Below are positions 36,073 through 44,434 of a stretch of DNA of 64,000 bases, in pieces. Below the pieces are notes generated by a model. It did not search any database. It saw only the letters and a list, made by a program, of their open reading frames with translations, and was not told where the DNA came from. A program made the position numbers and the translations under genes. The stretch is from Sphingomonadales bacterium (lineage in GTDB: Bacteria; Pseudomonadota; Alphaproteobacteria; Sphingomonadales; Sphingomonadaceae), in contig JADJAC010000010.1 in assembly GCA_016704425.1 (NCBI GenBank), forward strand, positions 303,501 through 367,500, given 5' to 3'. Every line of letters begins with the position of its first letter. The stretch's first letter is position 1.

Positions 36073-36495
36073 ATGGCCAAATTCCTGATCGTGGAAGCCC
36101 GTTTCTATGACCATCTGAACGATATGCTCGTTGCGGGGGCCCGTGCGGTGCTGGAAGAGGCAGGCCATGCCGTCGACGTCGTGACTGTTCCCGGCGCGCT
36201 CGAGATTCCCGGAACCATAGCACTTGCCGCTGAAAGCGGGCGCTATGAAGGGTTCGTTGCAATCGGCGTGGTCATCCGCGGCGAGACCTATCATTTCGAA
36301 ATTGTGGCAGTCGAAAGCGCCCGCGGGATCATGGCGCTCACGATGGATGGCATAGCCATTGGCAACGGAATCCTGACCGTCGAAAATGAACAGCAGGCCA
36401 TTGTCCGGGCCGATCCGGACCAGAAGGACAAGGGCGGCGAAGCTGCCAAGGCCGCCCTTGCCCTGCTTGCGCTCAAACAGCGCTTTGCGGATTAG
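36073..36495 (+). CDS. ribH: 6,7-Dimethyl-8-ribityllumazine synthase
   Basis: The penultimate enzyme of riboflavin synthesis, which assembles into a capsid-like shell. The 140 residues begin MAKFLIVEARFYDHLNDMLV and contain the phosphate-binding TVPGALEIP and the catalytic histidine in IRGETYHFE. Length is typical for alphaproteobacteria. It is the third rib gene in line and is followed by a convergent Old Yellow Enzyme gene. Confidence 0.95.
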   Translation: MAKFLIVEARFYDHLNDMLVAGARAVLEEAGHAVDVVTVPGALEIPGTIALAAESGRYEGFVAIGVVIRGETYHFEIVAVESARGIMALTMDGIAIGNGILTVENEQQAIVRADPDQKDKGGEAAKAALALLALKQRFAD

Positions 36496-36503
36496 ACGTC
36501 AGG

Positions 36504-37598
36504 TCAGGCAGCAACCAGCGCATCGGAGGCCGGGTAATCCGTATAGCCTTCGGGGCCGGGCGTGTACCAGGTCCTGAAATTGTCTGGCGCCAGTTCGAAG
36601 CCGTTCTTGAGCCGAACGGGCAGGTCTGGATTGGAAATGAACTTCCTCCCGAAACTGATCGCATCGGCCAGCCCGCTTTCCAGATCAGCGTTTGCGGTTT
36701 CGAGCGTATACTCCTGATTGAGAACCAGAGGCGCCTTGAAAACCTTGCGGATGTCCGGCGATACGCGCGGCACATCGCTTGTTCCGAACGACCCAAAGGT
36801 CTTTTGTTCGCGCAGTTCGAGGAACGAAATACCGATGTCCTGCAGCGCGGCGGCTGCCGCTGTGAACAGCGCGACCGGGTTCGAATCATCTACACCCTGC
36901 GTTTCTCCGTTCGGCGAAAGACGAACCGAGGTGCGATTGGCACCCACTGTTTCAGCCAAAGCCTGCGTGATCTCGCGCAGCAGACGGATGCGGTTTTCGA
37001 TCGGGCCGCCATAATCATCGTCGCGGAAGTTGGAATTGTCGCGAAGGAACTGGTCGATCAGATAGCCATTCGCCGAATGAAGCTGCACCCCGTCGAACCC
37101 GGCGGCGATCGCATTCTTGGCCGCATGGGTATAGTCGCCAATCAGGCGGGGAATTTCGTCCAGCCTAAGCGGGCGCGCCTGCTCATAGGGCTTCTTGCCA
37201 GTAACGGTATGCGCATCACCCGGCGCGGTGGTCGCCGAGGCTGAAACCGGCTGAGCTCCACCAAGAAAATCCGGATGAACGAGGCGGCCCATGTGCCACA
37301 GCTGCAGGATGATCTTTCCATCCGCCTTGTGCACCGCCTCGGTCACTGGCTTCCAGGCTTCGACCTGTTCCGCCGACCAGATGCCAGGCGCCGATGGCCA
37401 GCCAGAGCCTTCTTGCGAAATGCCCGTCGCTTCAGCGATGATGAGGCCGGCACCTGCACGCTGGGCATAATAGTCTGCCTTGAGCGCGGAAATAGGGACA
37501 TGCACCCCGACGCTGCGTCCACGCGTGAGCGGCGCCATCACAATGCGGTTCTTTGCGTGGATGGCGCCAAATTCTATCGGATCGAAAAGACTGGTCAT
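36504..37598 (-). CDS. Old Yellow Enzyme-type alkene reductase
   Basis: This FMN-dependent ene-reductase has 364 residues from ATG 37598 (MTSLFDPIEFGAIHAKNRIV). Family marks are the TIM-barrel start MAPLTRGR, GRLVHPDFLGG, and the active-site region DGVQLHSANGYLIDQFL with the His/Asn pair. The family reduces activated C=C bonds of enals, enones and nitro compounds, and some members handle xenobiotics such as nitrate esters. The natural substrate is unknown. The gene is close to, but not coupled with, the rib genes that supply flavin. Confidence 0.9.
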   Translation of the reverse strand: MTSLFDPIEFGAIHAKNRIVMAPLTRGRSVGVHVPISALKADYYAQRAGAGLIIAEATGISQEGSGWPSAPGIWSAEQVEAWKPVTEAVHKADGKIILQLWHMGRLVHPDFLGGAQPVSASATTAPGDAHTVTGKKPYEQARPLRLDEIPRLIGDYTHAAKNAIAAGFDGVQLHSANGYLIDQFLRDNSNFRDDDYGGPIENRIRLLREITQALAETVGANRTSVRLSPNGETQGVDDSNPVALFTAAAAALQDIGISFLELREQKTFGSFGTSDVPRVSPDIRKVFKAPLVLNQEYTLETANADLESGLADAISFGRKFISNPDLPVRLKNGFELAPDNFRTWYTPGPEGYTDYPASDALVAA

Positions 37599-37622
37599 TG
37601 AGGGTTTCCATTTGCAACGAGA

Positions 37623-38549
37623 ATGATGAACCCGGATATGGGGCCAATGGCGCGGGGACAAGAACAAGATTTGGTTTCAGGGGAGCAAGCCCATCTGCGC
37701 TTCGGGATTCCGGCGCTTGTGCTTGGAAATCTGTGCCTGGCTTTCGGGTCATGGTTCGTGCGGATGGCCGATACCGGGCCGATTGCGGCTGCATTCTGGC
37801 GAATCGCCCTTGCTGCGCCGTTCCTGTTCCTCATTGCGCAGGCGATGGGAGACCCGGCACGCAGGCTTGGCCGCCAGACATTTGCGCTTTTTGGGCTTTC
37901 AGGCCTGTTTTTTGCGATCGACCTTGCCGCCTGGCACCTTGGCATCAGCCAGACCAAGCTTGCCAATGCAAACCTCCTGGGAAACTCAACGAGTTTTCTG
38001 CTTCCGCTTTATGCTTTTGCAGTCTCCCGCCGCTGGCCTTCGGGCATGCAAGCGATTGCCCTGATCCTTGCTGGCATTGGCGCGGTGTTGTTGATGGGGC
38101 GCTCGTTCGAGCTATCACCGCGCAACTTTGCAGGTGACCTGCTCTGTCTGCTCGCCGGTGTCTTTTACACGGCCTATCTCGTGCTGATGGGAAGGATGCG
38201 AACTGGCATGGGCCCCTGGCCGGTGCTGGCCTGGTCGACAATGATGAGCGCGCTCCCGTTGCTGATCATGGCATTGCTCGTCGGCGAAAGACTCATCCCG
38301 CACAATTGGGCACCGATTGTCGCTCTCGCGCTGCTGAGCCAGATCGTTGGTCAGGGCTTGATGATCTACGTGGTCGGCCGCATCTCGCCGGTCCTGTTCG
38401 GACTGACATTCCTGCTGCAGCCTATGGTTTCAGCTCTCGTGGGATGGTTCGCCTATGATGAACGCTTCGGGCTTGCCGACTGGATCGGCACCGTGCTGAT
38501 CGGGCTGGCGCTTATCCTGGTGAGCCAGCCCGATCGCAAGCCTGCCTAG
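37623..38549 (+). CDS. EamA/DMT-family transporter
   Basis: The 308-residue membrane protein contains two EamA repeats of about five segments each, with LGNLCLAFGSWFVRM near the start and a second repeat from FAGDLLCLLAGVFYTAYLV. DMT transporters export amino acids, nucleotides or metabolites; the substrate cannot be assigned. It is divergent from the Old Yellow Enzyme gene and its 3' end overlaps the convergent gene at 38546 by four bases. Confidence 0.85.
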   Translation: MMNPDMGPMARGQEQDLVSGEQAHLRFGIPALVLGNLCLAFGSWFVRMADTGPIAAAFWRIALAAPFLFLIAQAMGDPARRLGRQTFALFGLSGLFFAIDLAAWHLGISQTKLANANLLGNSTSFLLPLYAFAVSRRWPSGMQAIALILAGIGAVLLMGRSFELSPRNFAGDLLCLLAGVFYTAYLVLMGRMRTGMGPWPVLAWSTMMSALPLLIMALLVGERLIPHNWAPIVALALLSQIVGQGLMIYVVGRISPVLFGLTFLLQPMVSALVGWFAYDERFGLADWIGTVLIGLALILVSQPDRKPA

Positions 38550-39109
38550 CCGCCATTGAACCCGATCATCGCATAGAGCATCGGGATCGAGAGCAACGTG
38601 TTGGTACGGCTAAACATCATCGCGCGCGTCGCTGCTGCCGCCTTGGTCGCGTCATCGGCTTCAACCATACCCAGAGCCTTTTGCTGCGCCGGCCAGATCA
38701 CGAACCAGACGTTGAACGCCATGATCAGCGCGAGCCACATACCTATTCCGATCAGACGATAGGTCGGATCAAGTGTGAGCGCCTCGACGATATAGCCTGC
38801 CCGGAAGGCGATGATGACGCCGAACAAGACCGTCATCGCAGCGCCCCAGCGGAAGAAGAACAGGGCGGCTGGCGCGATATGCTTCGAAACGCCCGGTTTC
38901 AGTTCGGCAGGGATTTTGGGCATTGTCGGAATCTGCACAAAGTTGAAATAATAGAGCAGGCCGATCCACAATATGCCAAAAAAGGTATGAAGCCAGCGGA
39001 TAGCCTGCTGTTCCAGATCGCCATTGGCGGGTATCGCGAAGATCAACGCGAGCGCCAGCACGAAACCTACGCCGAGTACAGCGTGCAGATTGCCAAAAAA
39101 CTTTGCCAT
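38546..39109 (-). CDS. PuuD-like membrane protein (urate oxidase N-terminal domain)
   Basis: The 187-residue protein has four to five hydrophobic segments and the pattern of the Urate_ox_N family (RWLHTFFGILWIGLLYYFNF, then TYRLIGIGMWLALIMAFNV) with conserved histidines. In PuuD this membrane domain is fused to a cytochrome c and oxidises urate; here the cytochrome part is absent, so the activity may differ. No uricase-pathway gene is near. It is convergent with the EamA gene. Confidence 0.75.
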   Translation of the reverse strand: MAKFFGNLHAVLGVGFVLALALIFAIPANGDLEQQAIRWLHTFFGILWIGLLYYFNFVQIPTMPKIPAELKPGVSKHIAPAALFFFRWGAAMTVLFGVIIAFRAGYIVEALTLDPTYRLIGIGMWLALIMAFNVWFVIWPAQQKALGMVEADDATKAAAATRAMMFSRTNTLLSIPMLYAMIGFNGG

Positions 39110-39200
39110 GATGCTTCCCCTATTTATATGCGGACTCTGCCGCCGATTGACGGTTCATACCTAACACCCCAAATATGGCCTGTCACCGATGGAATGCACA

Positions 39201-39768
39201 ATGGATCGCTCGCCTGCTGACATGACCCTAGACGAGCTGCGCCCGGTGCTCGCCCGCGTCCTCCCGCGCCACGCCGGCTTCGATGGCTGGGGAGAAAAGG
39301 CTTTGGCAAGTGCCGCAGCCGAACTGGGAGTCGATGCATCGGTTGCACGGCTGGTCTTTGGCGACGACCGTGCTGACATGATCGATGCCTGGTTCCAGAC
39401 GATCGATGCCGACATGCTTGCGGCACTTCCCCCTGAGGTATTGGCTCAGATGAAGGTCCGGGAACGGATCATTTCGCTGGTCGAAGCAAGACTTGCGCTT
39501 GTGCTGCCGCATCGTGAATCGCTGCGTCGGGCGCTTGCGATACTTGCCTTTCCCGCCAATGCGCGGCGCGGCCTGCAGCTTGGCTGGCGCGCAGCGGATG
39601 CCATGTGGCGCGCAGCGGGCGATACCGCTACGGACTACAATCACTTTTCTCGGGCGACGCATCGAAGGGGTGATGCGTTTCGAGAAAGCCAAGGCCCAGA
39701 TCGCGAAGCTGCGGCCACCGTTCAGTCCCGCGCGGTTCATTGGCCGATTGCGCTATTCAGCGCGATGA
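39201..39768 (+). pseudogene. COQ9-family gene, broken by an internal out-of-frame deletion
   Basis: COQ9 proteins bind lipids and present ubiquinone intermediates to the COQ7 hydroxylase. The N-terminal part reads normally from ATG 39201 (MDRSPADMTLDELRPVLARV) to the conserved GDTATDYNH near 39644. The expected following segment (KR-x-IL...DDDS...TRA, about 30 residues) is missing, and the rest of the family (FLGRRIEGVMRFEKAKAQIA to RFIGRLRYSAR) resumes at 39646 in another frame, ending at 39768. About 90 bases, not a multiple of three, appear lost. Without correction the first frame runs on to a nonsense tail ending at 39791. This is either a real mutation or an assembly error. Confidence 0.8.
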
Positions 39769-39786
39769 CGCTGGCTTATTTCGGAT

Positions 39787-39805
39787 GTTAATGATAATCG
39801 CTCGC
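39787..39805 (+). promoter_or_regulatory. Fur-box-like site upstream of feoA
   Basis: GTTAATGATAATC followed by GCTCGC matches 14 of 19 positions of the classical Fur box, 12 of the first 13 being identical. It sits 30 bases upstream of the FeoA start and just after the end of the COQ9 remnant. Iron-dependent repression of feoAB is likely but untested; alphaproteobacteria also use other iron regulators. Confidence 0.5.
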
Positions 39806-39834
39806 AAATTCCGAATCATTGAAACTGGCCTTGC

Positions 39835-40074
39835 GTGCGACTTGACGAACTGCCTCTGAACAAGCCAGCAACGATTGCCCACATTGGCTGGGAGTCCCTC
39901 GATGCTGGTGCAGCACGGCGGTTGCGCGCGCTCGGTTTTGATGAAGGGCTGACGATCGAAGCGCTTCATCATGGCGGGCTGGTTTCCCACGATCCGATTG
40001 CCTGCCGGATCGGCAGGATGACTGTGGCGATCCGGCGCATCCACGCCTCCGTAATCGACGTATCGCCTTCATGA
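39835..40074 (+). CDS. feoA: Ferrous iron transport protein A
   Basis: FeoA is a small SH3-like protein that assists FeoB. The 79-residue product starts with GTG 39835 (read MRLDELPLNKPATIAHIG) and has the family core ARRLRALGFDEGLTIEALHH and GRMTVAIRR. It overlaps feoB by four bases, so the pair is coupled. The ribosome site is weak, so the start is less certain than the frame. Confidence 0.88.
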   Translation: MRLDELPLNKPATIAHIGWESLDAGAARRLRALGFDEGLTIEALHHGGLVSHDPIACRIGRMTVAIRRIHASVIDVSPS

Positions 40075-41921
40075 CTGCGCTCCCGCTCATTGCCCTGGTC
40101 GGCAATCCCAACGCCGGGAAGTCGGCCCTGTTCAATGCCCTGACGGGCGCGCGCCAGAAAACCGGCAATTATCCGGGTGTGACAGTTGAACGCCATGCTG
40201 GGCGGCTGATCCTGCCCGATGGCCGTCCTGCCGAACTCGTCGACCTGCCGGGCACATACAGCCTTGAACCGACCAGCCCGGACGAGCAAGTGACGCGCGA
40301 CGTCATAACAGGTGTTCAAGCAGGTGAACGACGTCCGGATGCGCTGGTCATTGTCGTCGATGCCGGCAATCTGGACAATCACCTGCGCTTTGCGGGCGAA
40401 CTGATCGCGCAGGGCATCCCCGCGATCATCGCCCTGAACATGATCGACATGGCAGAACGTGACGGGCTGACGCTCGATCCTGAGCGACTTTCCGCCGATC
40501 TCGGCGTGCCTGTGATCCCGACTGTCGCGGTTCGCAAGCGCGGCGTCGAGCCACTCAAGGACGAGATGTTGACCCTGCTAGGCAAGGTTGCCACCTCGCC
40601 CCGGCCACTTTCGGATGATTTTGGCGCACGCCAACGCCAGGCGCGCGCCATTGCCAAGGCCGCCATACTCAAAGAAGCGCCAGCCCGCGCGACGACCCAG
40701 TCCATCGATCGCATTGTCCTTCACCCCGTCGCCGGCCCGATCATTCTCGCCGCATTGTTGTTCGTGATGTTCCAGGCTGTCTTTGCCTGGGCAACACCCT
40801 TTGCCGACGGCATCGACGCAGGCGTCAGCGCGATTCACGATGCAGCCCTTGCTGCCTTGCCACCCGGGATTTTCCGCTCTTTCGTGGCGGACGGACTGAT
40901 TGCCGGGGTCGGCGCAGTGATTGTCTTCCTGCCACAGATCCTGATTCTCTTTGCCTTCATCCTCGTCCTCGAAACGACCGGCTATATGGTCCGCGCTGCA
41001 TTCCTGATGGACCGGCTGATGGCGGGTGTCGGACTGTCGGGCCGGGCGTTCATTCCGCTGCTGTCCTCATTCGCATGTGCGGTTCCCGGCATCATGGCCA
41101 CACGAACTATCGAAGACCCGAAGGACCGGCTGACGACGATCCTGATCGCACCCCTGATGACCTGTTCGGCGCGGTTGCCGGTCTATGCGGTGATTATCGC
41201 AGCCTTCATTCCGGCCCGAAACGTCTTGCCCGGCATCGGCCTTCAGGGGCTTGTGCTGTTCGGCCTGTATCTTGGCGGTATCGTCGGCGCGCTTGTCGCT
41301 GCACTTGCGCTGCGTCGGACTGTCACCAAAGGGCGCGGCATGGGATTCATGATGGAAATGCCGCGTTACCAGATGCCGATCCTCAAGAACCTCCTGCTTG
41401 GCCTTTGGCAGCGGGCCTGGGTCTTCCTGAAGCGTGCAGGCACGATCATCGCCGTCACGACGATGATTCTCTGGGCCTTGCTGAACTTTCCCCGCGTCGA
41501 CCCGGCATCGGGCGTGAGTCAGGTCGATCATTCGATTGCCGGACACATTGCCAATGGTCTTGCTGTGGTTGTGGAACCCATAGGCTTCAATCGGGATATT
41601 TCGCTTGCCCTGATTCCGGCAATGGCGGCGCGCGAAGTGGCCGTATCGGCGCTGGCCACGACCTATGCCATCGACAATCAGGACGAATCCAAACGCGATC
41701 AGACGCTTGGCGAGCGATTGAAAGGCAGCTGGAGCCTGCCGACCGCGCTTGCATTCCTGGTCTGGTTCGTTTTCGCACCGCAATGCATTTCGACGATCGC
41801 CGTCGTCAGGCGCGAGACGAATGGCTGGCGCTGGCCGCTCTTTATGGTGGCCTATCTGTTTGCGCTCGCCTATGTCGGAGCAGGGGCCACTTTCTGGCTT
41901 GCAACATATCTCGGACTTTGA
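40071..41921 (+). CDS. feoB: Ferrous iron transporter FeoB
   Basis: The main ferrous-iron uptake protein, an inner-membrane transporter with an N-terminal GTPase. The 616 residues hold G1 GNPNAGKSALFNAL, switch I TGNYPGVTVE, G3 DLPGTY, and G4 LNMID, then about eight to ten membrane segments with the two Gate domains, including SSFACAVPGIMATR and PLMTCSARLPVY whose cysteines line the pathway. It is shorter than the 770-residue enterobacterial form, as is common in alphaproteobacteria. It is followed by ssb nine bases later. Confidence 0.96.
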   Translation: MTALPLIALVGNPNAGKSALFNALTGARQKTGNYPGVTVERHAGRLILPDGRPAELVDLPGTYSLEPTSPDEQVTRDVITGVQAGERRPDALVIVVDAGNLDNHLRFAGELIAQGIPAIIALNMIDMAERDGLTLDPERLSADLGVPVIPTVAVRKRGVEPLKDEMLTLLGKVATSPRPLSDDFGARQRQARAIAKAAILKEAPARATTQSIDRIVLHPVAGPIILAALLFVMFQAVFAWATPFADGIDAGVSAIHDAALAALPPGIFRSFVADGLIAGVGAVIVFLPQILILFAFILVLETTGYMVRAAFLMDRLMAGVGLSGRAFIPLLSSFACAVPGIMATRTIEDPKDRLTTILIAPLMTCSARLPVYAVIIAAFIPARNVLPGIGLQGLVLFGLYLGGIVGALVAALALRRTVTKGRGMGFMMEMPRYQMPILKNLLLGLWQRAWVFLKRAGTIIAVTTMILWALLNFPRVDPASGVSQVDHSIAGHIANGLAVVVEPIGFNRDISLALIPAMAAREVAVSALATTYAIDNQDESKRDQTLGERLKGSWSLPTALAFLVWFVFAPQCISTIAVVRRETNGWRWPLFMVAYLFALAYVGAGATFWLATYLGL

Positions 41922-41930
41922 GGGGACAAC

Positions 41931-42425
41931 ATGGCGGGCAGCGTCAACAAGGTAATTCTGGTCGGCAATCTGGGCAAAGATCCCGAGGTCCGGACGATGA
42001 ACAACGGCGGTGAGGTTGTCAGCTTTTCCATAGCCACGTCCGAAAACTGGAACGACAAGGCATCGGGTGAGCGCAAGGAAAAGACAGAGTGGCACAATAT
42101 CGTGATCTTCAACGAGAATCTCGGAAGGATCGCGAAGCAATACCTGCGCAAGGGCTCATCCGTCTATGTCGAGGGCCAGCTCCAGACGCGCAAATGGACC
42201 GACCAGAACGGCAATGACCGTTACACGACCGAAGTCGTGCTTCAGCGCTTCCGTGGCGAACTCACTCTGCTCGGCGGGCGCGAAGGCGGCGGCGGATCGA
42301 GTGGCGGGTCTTCGAACTGGGGTGAAGATCGCGGTTCCAGCCCGTTCGGGGGCGGTGGAAGCAAGGCCCCTTCGGGCGGTGGCAGCGCGTTTGACAGCGA
42401 CCTTGATGATGACGTGCCTTTCTAG
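41931..42425 (+). CDS. ssb: Single-stranded DNA-binding protein
   Basis: SSB coats single-stranded DNA in replication, repair and recombination. The 164 residues begin with the OB fold (MAGSVNKVILVGNLGKDPEV), then a glycine- and serine-rich linker (from about residue 115) and the acidic tail ending DDDVPF that recruits partner proteins. Its start is nine bases after feoB, an unusual position, since ssb is more often beside uvrA; co-transcription with feoAB is possible. Confidence 0.96.
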   Translation: MAGSVNKVILVGNLGKDPEVRTMNNGGEVVSFSIATSENWNDKASGERKEKTEWHNIVIFNENLGRIAKQYLRKGSSVYVEGQLQTRKWTDQNGNDRYTTEVVLQRFRGELTLLGGREGGGGSSGGSSNWGEDRGSSPFGGGGSKAPSGGGSAFDSDLDDDVPF

Positions 42426-42471
42426 AGCCTGATCAGTTGCCGCGGGATCGAGCATCGTTAAAGTACCGCAC

Positions 42472-42774
42472 GTGATCGGCTGGATCTCAGGATGGACCGC
42501 GCGACGCGCAACGGGGCCGGGTCTGCTCGCCGGGTTGGCCGCCTTTTTCCTTTGGCCATTATTTGCGAGTTTCCCGCGCTTCACCTTTTACCCTTTTGTG
42601 ATTGCCCTCGCGCTTACAAGCTTTTGCGGGCTTTCCATTCTTGTCCTGACAGTGGTCGATTTCCGCAACCACCGAAGGGGGAGGCAGGTTCGACCCATCC
42701 GCGCATTCGACGCGATCTTCGGACTTGCTCTCGCCTTGCCAAGCACTCTGGAGCTGTCGGTCTTGCTGCGCTGA
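42472..42774 (+). CDS. Small membrane protein of unknown function
   Basis: A 100-residue protein starting with GTG 42472, with two hydrophobic segments (LLAGLAAFFLWPLFASF and FYPFVIALALTSFCGLSILV) and a basic loop (RNHRRGRQVRP). I do not recognise a family. It lies in the gap between ssb and the convergent YceD gene. The start codon and ribosome site are weak, so it may begin elsewhere or not be made. Confidence 0.5.
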   Translation: MIGWISGWTARRATGPGLLAGLAAFFLWPLFASFPRFTFYPFVIALALTSFCGLSILVLTVVDFRNHRRGRQVRPIRAFDAIFGLALALPSTLELSVLLR

Positions 42775-42786
42775 TACGTGGCGGGG

Positions 42787-43308
42787 CTATTCCTTGCCGA
42801 ATAATCCCTTGAGCTTTGCAAACGGACTGGCATCGGCCTCGCCCAAGACGCCGGCGGCCCTCAAGACCTCATCGGCATTCGGAGCGCGCGGGAACAGATC
42901 AATGGAGAGCCCCAGTGTTTGGGCCACCGCCTCGCCAAGATCAATAGCTTGTCCGTCATGCTCCATTGCGTCGCAATCATCCGCATCCAGTTCAAATTCT
43001 TCTTCGGCCACATGGGTGACCGGCGGCTCAAAGCGAATCCGAAAGGGTTCATCCAGCCTGGTCTCCAGCGGCTGACCGGTTGCAACACAACTTTGGGTCA
43101 GGCGCGCCGACATTGCACCACGCGCTTCGATTGCGCCGGAGACAGCCGTCAAATCGGCCTCGGCTGACAGGAGGTCGAGCGAGGCCAGCCCGAAGCGACG
43201 CGCAAGAGCCGCACATTCGGCACCATCCGCTGCTACTGCCACATGCTTTGGCACGGTCCCGATTTCGGCAAGCGCAAAGCGCCTCGAAAACTCAGGCGCG
43301 GCACTCAT
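42787..43308 (-). CDS. yceD: YceD family protein (DUF177)
   Basis: YceD proteins affect 23S rRNA accumulation and are linked to ribosome assembly. The 173-residue product has the core motif LTQSCVATGQPLETRLDEPF with the conserved cysteine, and the acidic stretch EEEFELDADDCDAMEHDG. In many bacteria yceD precedes rpmF and plsX; those are not downstream here, where a convergent small gene lies instead. It overlaps the CBP3-type chaperone gene by four bases. Confidence 0.88.
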   Translation of the reverse strand: MSAAPEFSRRFALAEIGTVPKHVAVAADGAECAALARRFGLASLDLLSAEADLTAVSGAIEARGAMSARLTQSCVATGQPLETRLDEPFRIRFEPPVTHVAEEEFELDADDCDAMEHDGQAIDLGEAVAQTLGLSIDLFPRAPNADEVLRAAGVLGEADASPFAKLKGLFGKE

Positions 43309-43835
43309 GCGTCACCCAATCGTCCCGCCAGCAGGCCGGTGAGGGATTGTCGTGCAATTCGGCCCGCAAGTGTTTCAAGTGCGCTTTGGACATGGTCGAG
43401 CGCCGGATCGCCGGGGTCCTCGCCACGAAAAAGGTTGCGCAACAGCGCCGCTCTCGGATCGCCACCGGGCCGAAATCCGTCGCGATAGGCACCTAGCCTG
43501 CCGCCCAGTGCTGCCATCATCTTGCCGATATGCTTGCCAACGACCACATCGCCGATCCCCAGCTCACGCAGTTGCCCATCCATGTCGTTGACGAAGGTTT
43601 CGGCAAGCAGCGTCGATGGCAAATGCGCCGCTTCTCCCAGCTCTTCCATCCGCGCCAGCACAAGCGCCAGGACGGCATTGATCATATCGAACCGTCCGTC
43701 AATCGTATCCGCGACCTTGCCGTCCAGATACCAATGCGGTTGACGCGCCTCGGCGATGATGGCCGCATAGAGTGGCCCCACAGTCGAGCGCTCATCCGCG
43801 CTGCTGAACAGTTTCCGGAACAGTTTGAGTGCCAT
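43305..43835 (-). CDS. Ubiquinol-cytochrome c chaperone (CBP3-like)
   Basis: CBP3 helps assemble cytochrome b into the bc1 complex. The 176-residue product starts at ATG 43835 (MALKLFRKLFSSADERSTVG) and shows the family pattern LYAAIIAEARQPHWYLDGKV, DTIDGRFDM, TFVNDMDGQLRELGIGD and a basic GKHIGKMMAALGGRL. It lies immediately upstream of and overlaps yceD, a pairing often seen in alphaproteobacteria, and is divergent from bamE. Confidence 0.88.
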   Translation of the reverse strand: MALKLFRKLFSSADERSTVGPLYAAIIAEARQPHWYLDGKVADTIDGRFDMINAVLALVLARMEELGEAAHLPSTLLAETFVNDMDGQLRELGIGDVVVGKHIGKMMAALGGRLGAYRDGFRPGGDPRAALLRNLFRGEDPGDPALDHVQSALETLAGRIARQSLTGLLAGRLGDA

Positions 43836-43945
43836 TAAGCCATCCATTTGTCGCGCCGCGCTTGCCCCGGAGCCGCTCTGCGCATATTGACCTCGCGTTC
43901 GCGCGTTTCAATGCCCGAGCGAACCGTTGAGTGCAGGAGAGTGTT

Positions 43946-44425
43946 ATGGCCCGGATGTCAACCAAGCAGGCAGCGACTGCGGCGCTTTTGGCGCTAGCGC
44001 TCGGCGCTTCGGGATGCGCGCGGGTCAACGGCCATCAAGGCTATATCACCGATGAAACGCTTGTCAGCGGGATCGCAGCCGGGGTCGACAACCGCGAATC
44101 AGTTGCAAAGACGCTCGGCCGACCAAGCTTTGTCGGACAATTCACGCCGAATGACTGGTATTATTTCGCGCGCACCACAAAGCAGCTGGCCTTTGCCCTG
44201 CCAAAGCCAACTGAGCAGCTTGTCCTCCACATCCGTTTCGATGCGGCCGGGAATGTCACTTCTGTTGAGAAGACCGGCATTGAGAAGGTCGCGAAGATCG
44301 ATCCGAATGGAGACAAGACTCCGACGCTCGGCAAGGAACGCAGCTTCTTTGAAGACCTGTTCGGCAATATCGGATCGGTCGGGGCTGTTGGCGAAAGCGG
44401 TGGGACAGCCGACAATCCCAACTGA
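43946..44425 (+). CDS. bamE: Outer-membrane assembly lipoprotein BamE
   Basis: A small lipoprotein of the BAM complex that folds outer-membrane proteins. The start at ATG 43946, with AGGAGA six bases before it, gives 159 residues. A lipoprotein-type signal peptide ends at a cysteine in GASGCARVNGHQG. The SmpA/OmlA domain follows (ESVAKTLGRPSFVGQFTPND then YYFARTTKQ). The C-terminal region after about residue 120 is a low-complexity extension. It is divergent from the yceD-CBP3 pair. Confidence 0.92.
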   Translation: MARMSTKQAATAALLALALGASGCARVNGHQGYITDETLVSGIAAGVDNRESVAKTLGRPSFVGQFTPNDWYYFARTTKQLAFALPKPTEQLVLHIRFDAAGNVTSVEKTGIEKVAKIDPNGDKTPTLGKERSFFEDLFGNIGSVGAVGESGGTADNPN

Positions 44426-44434
44426 GCCTATCGC

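Noticed and set aside
39493..39791. The tail of the COQ9 frame as a novel C-terminus
   Set aside because: The tail after GDTATDYNH is a shifted reading of a sequence that encodes the normal COQ9 C-terminus in another frame, so it is a deletion product, not a new domain.
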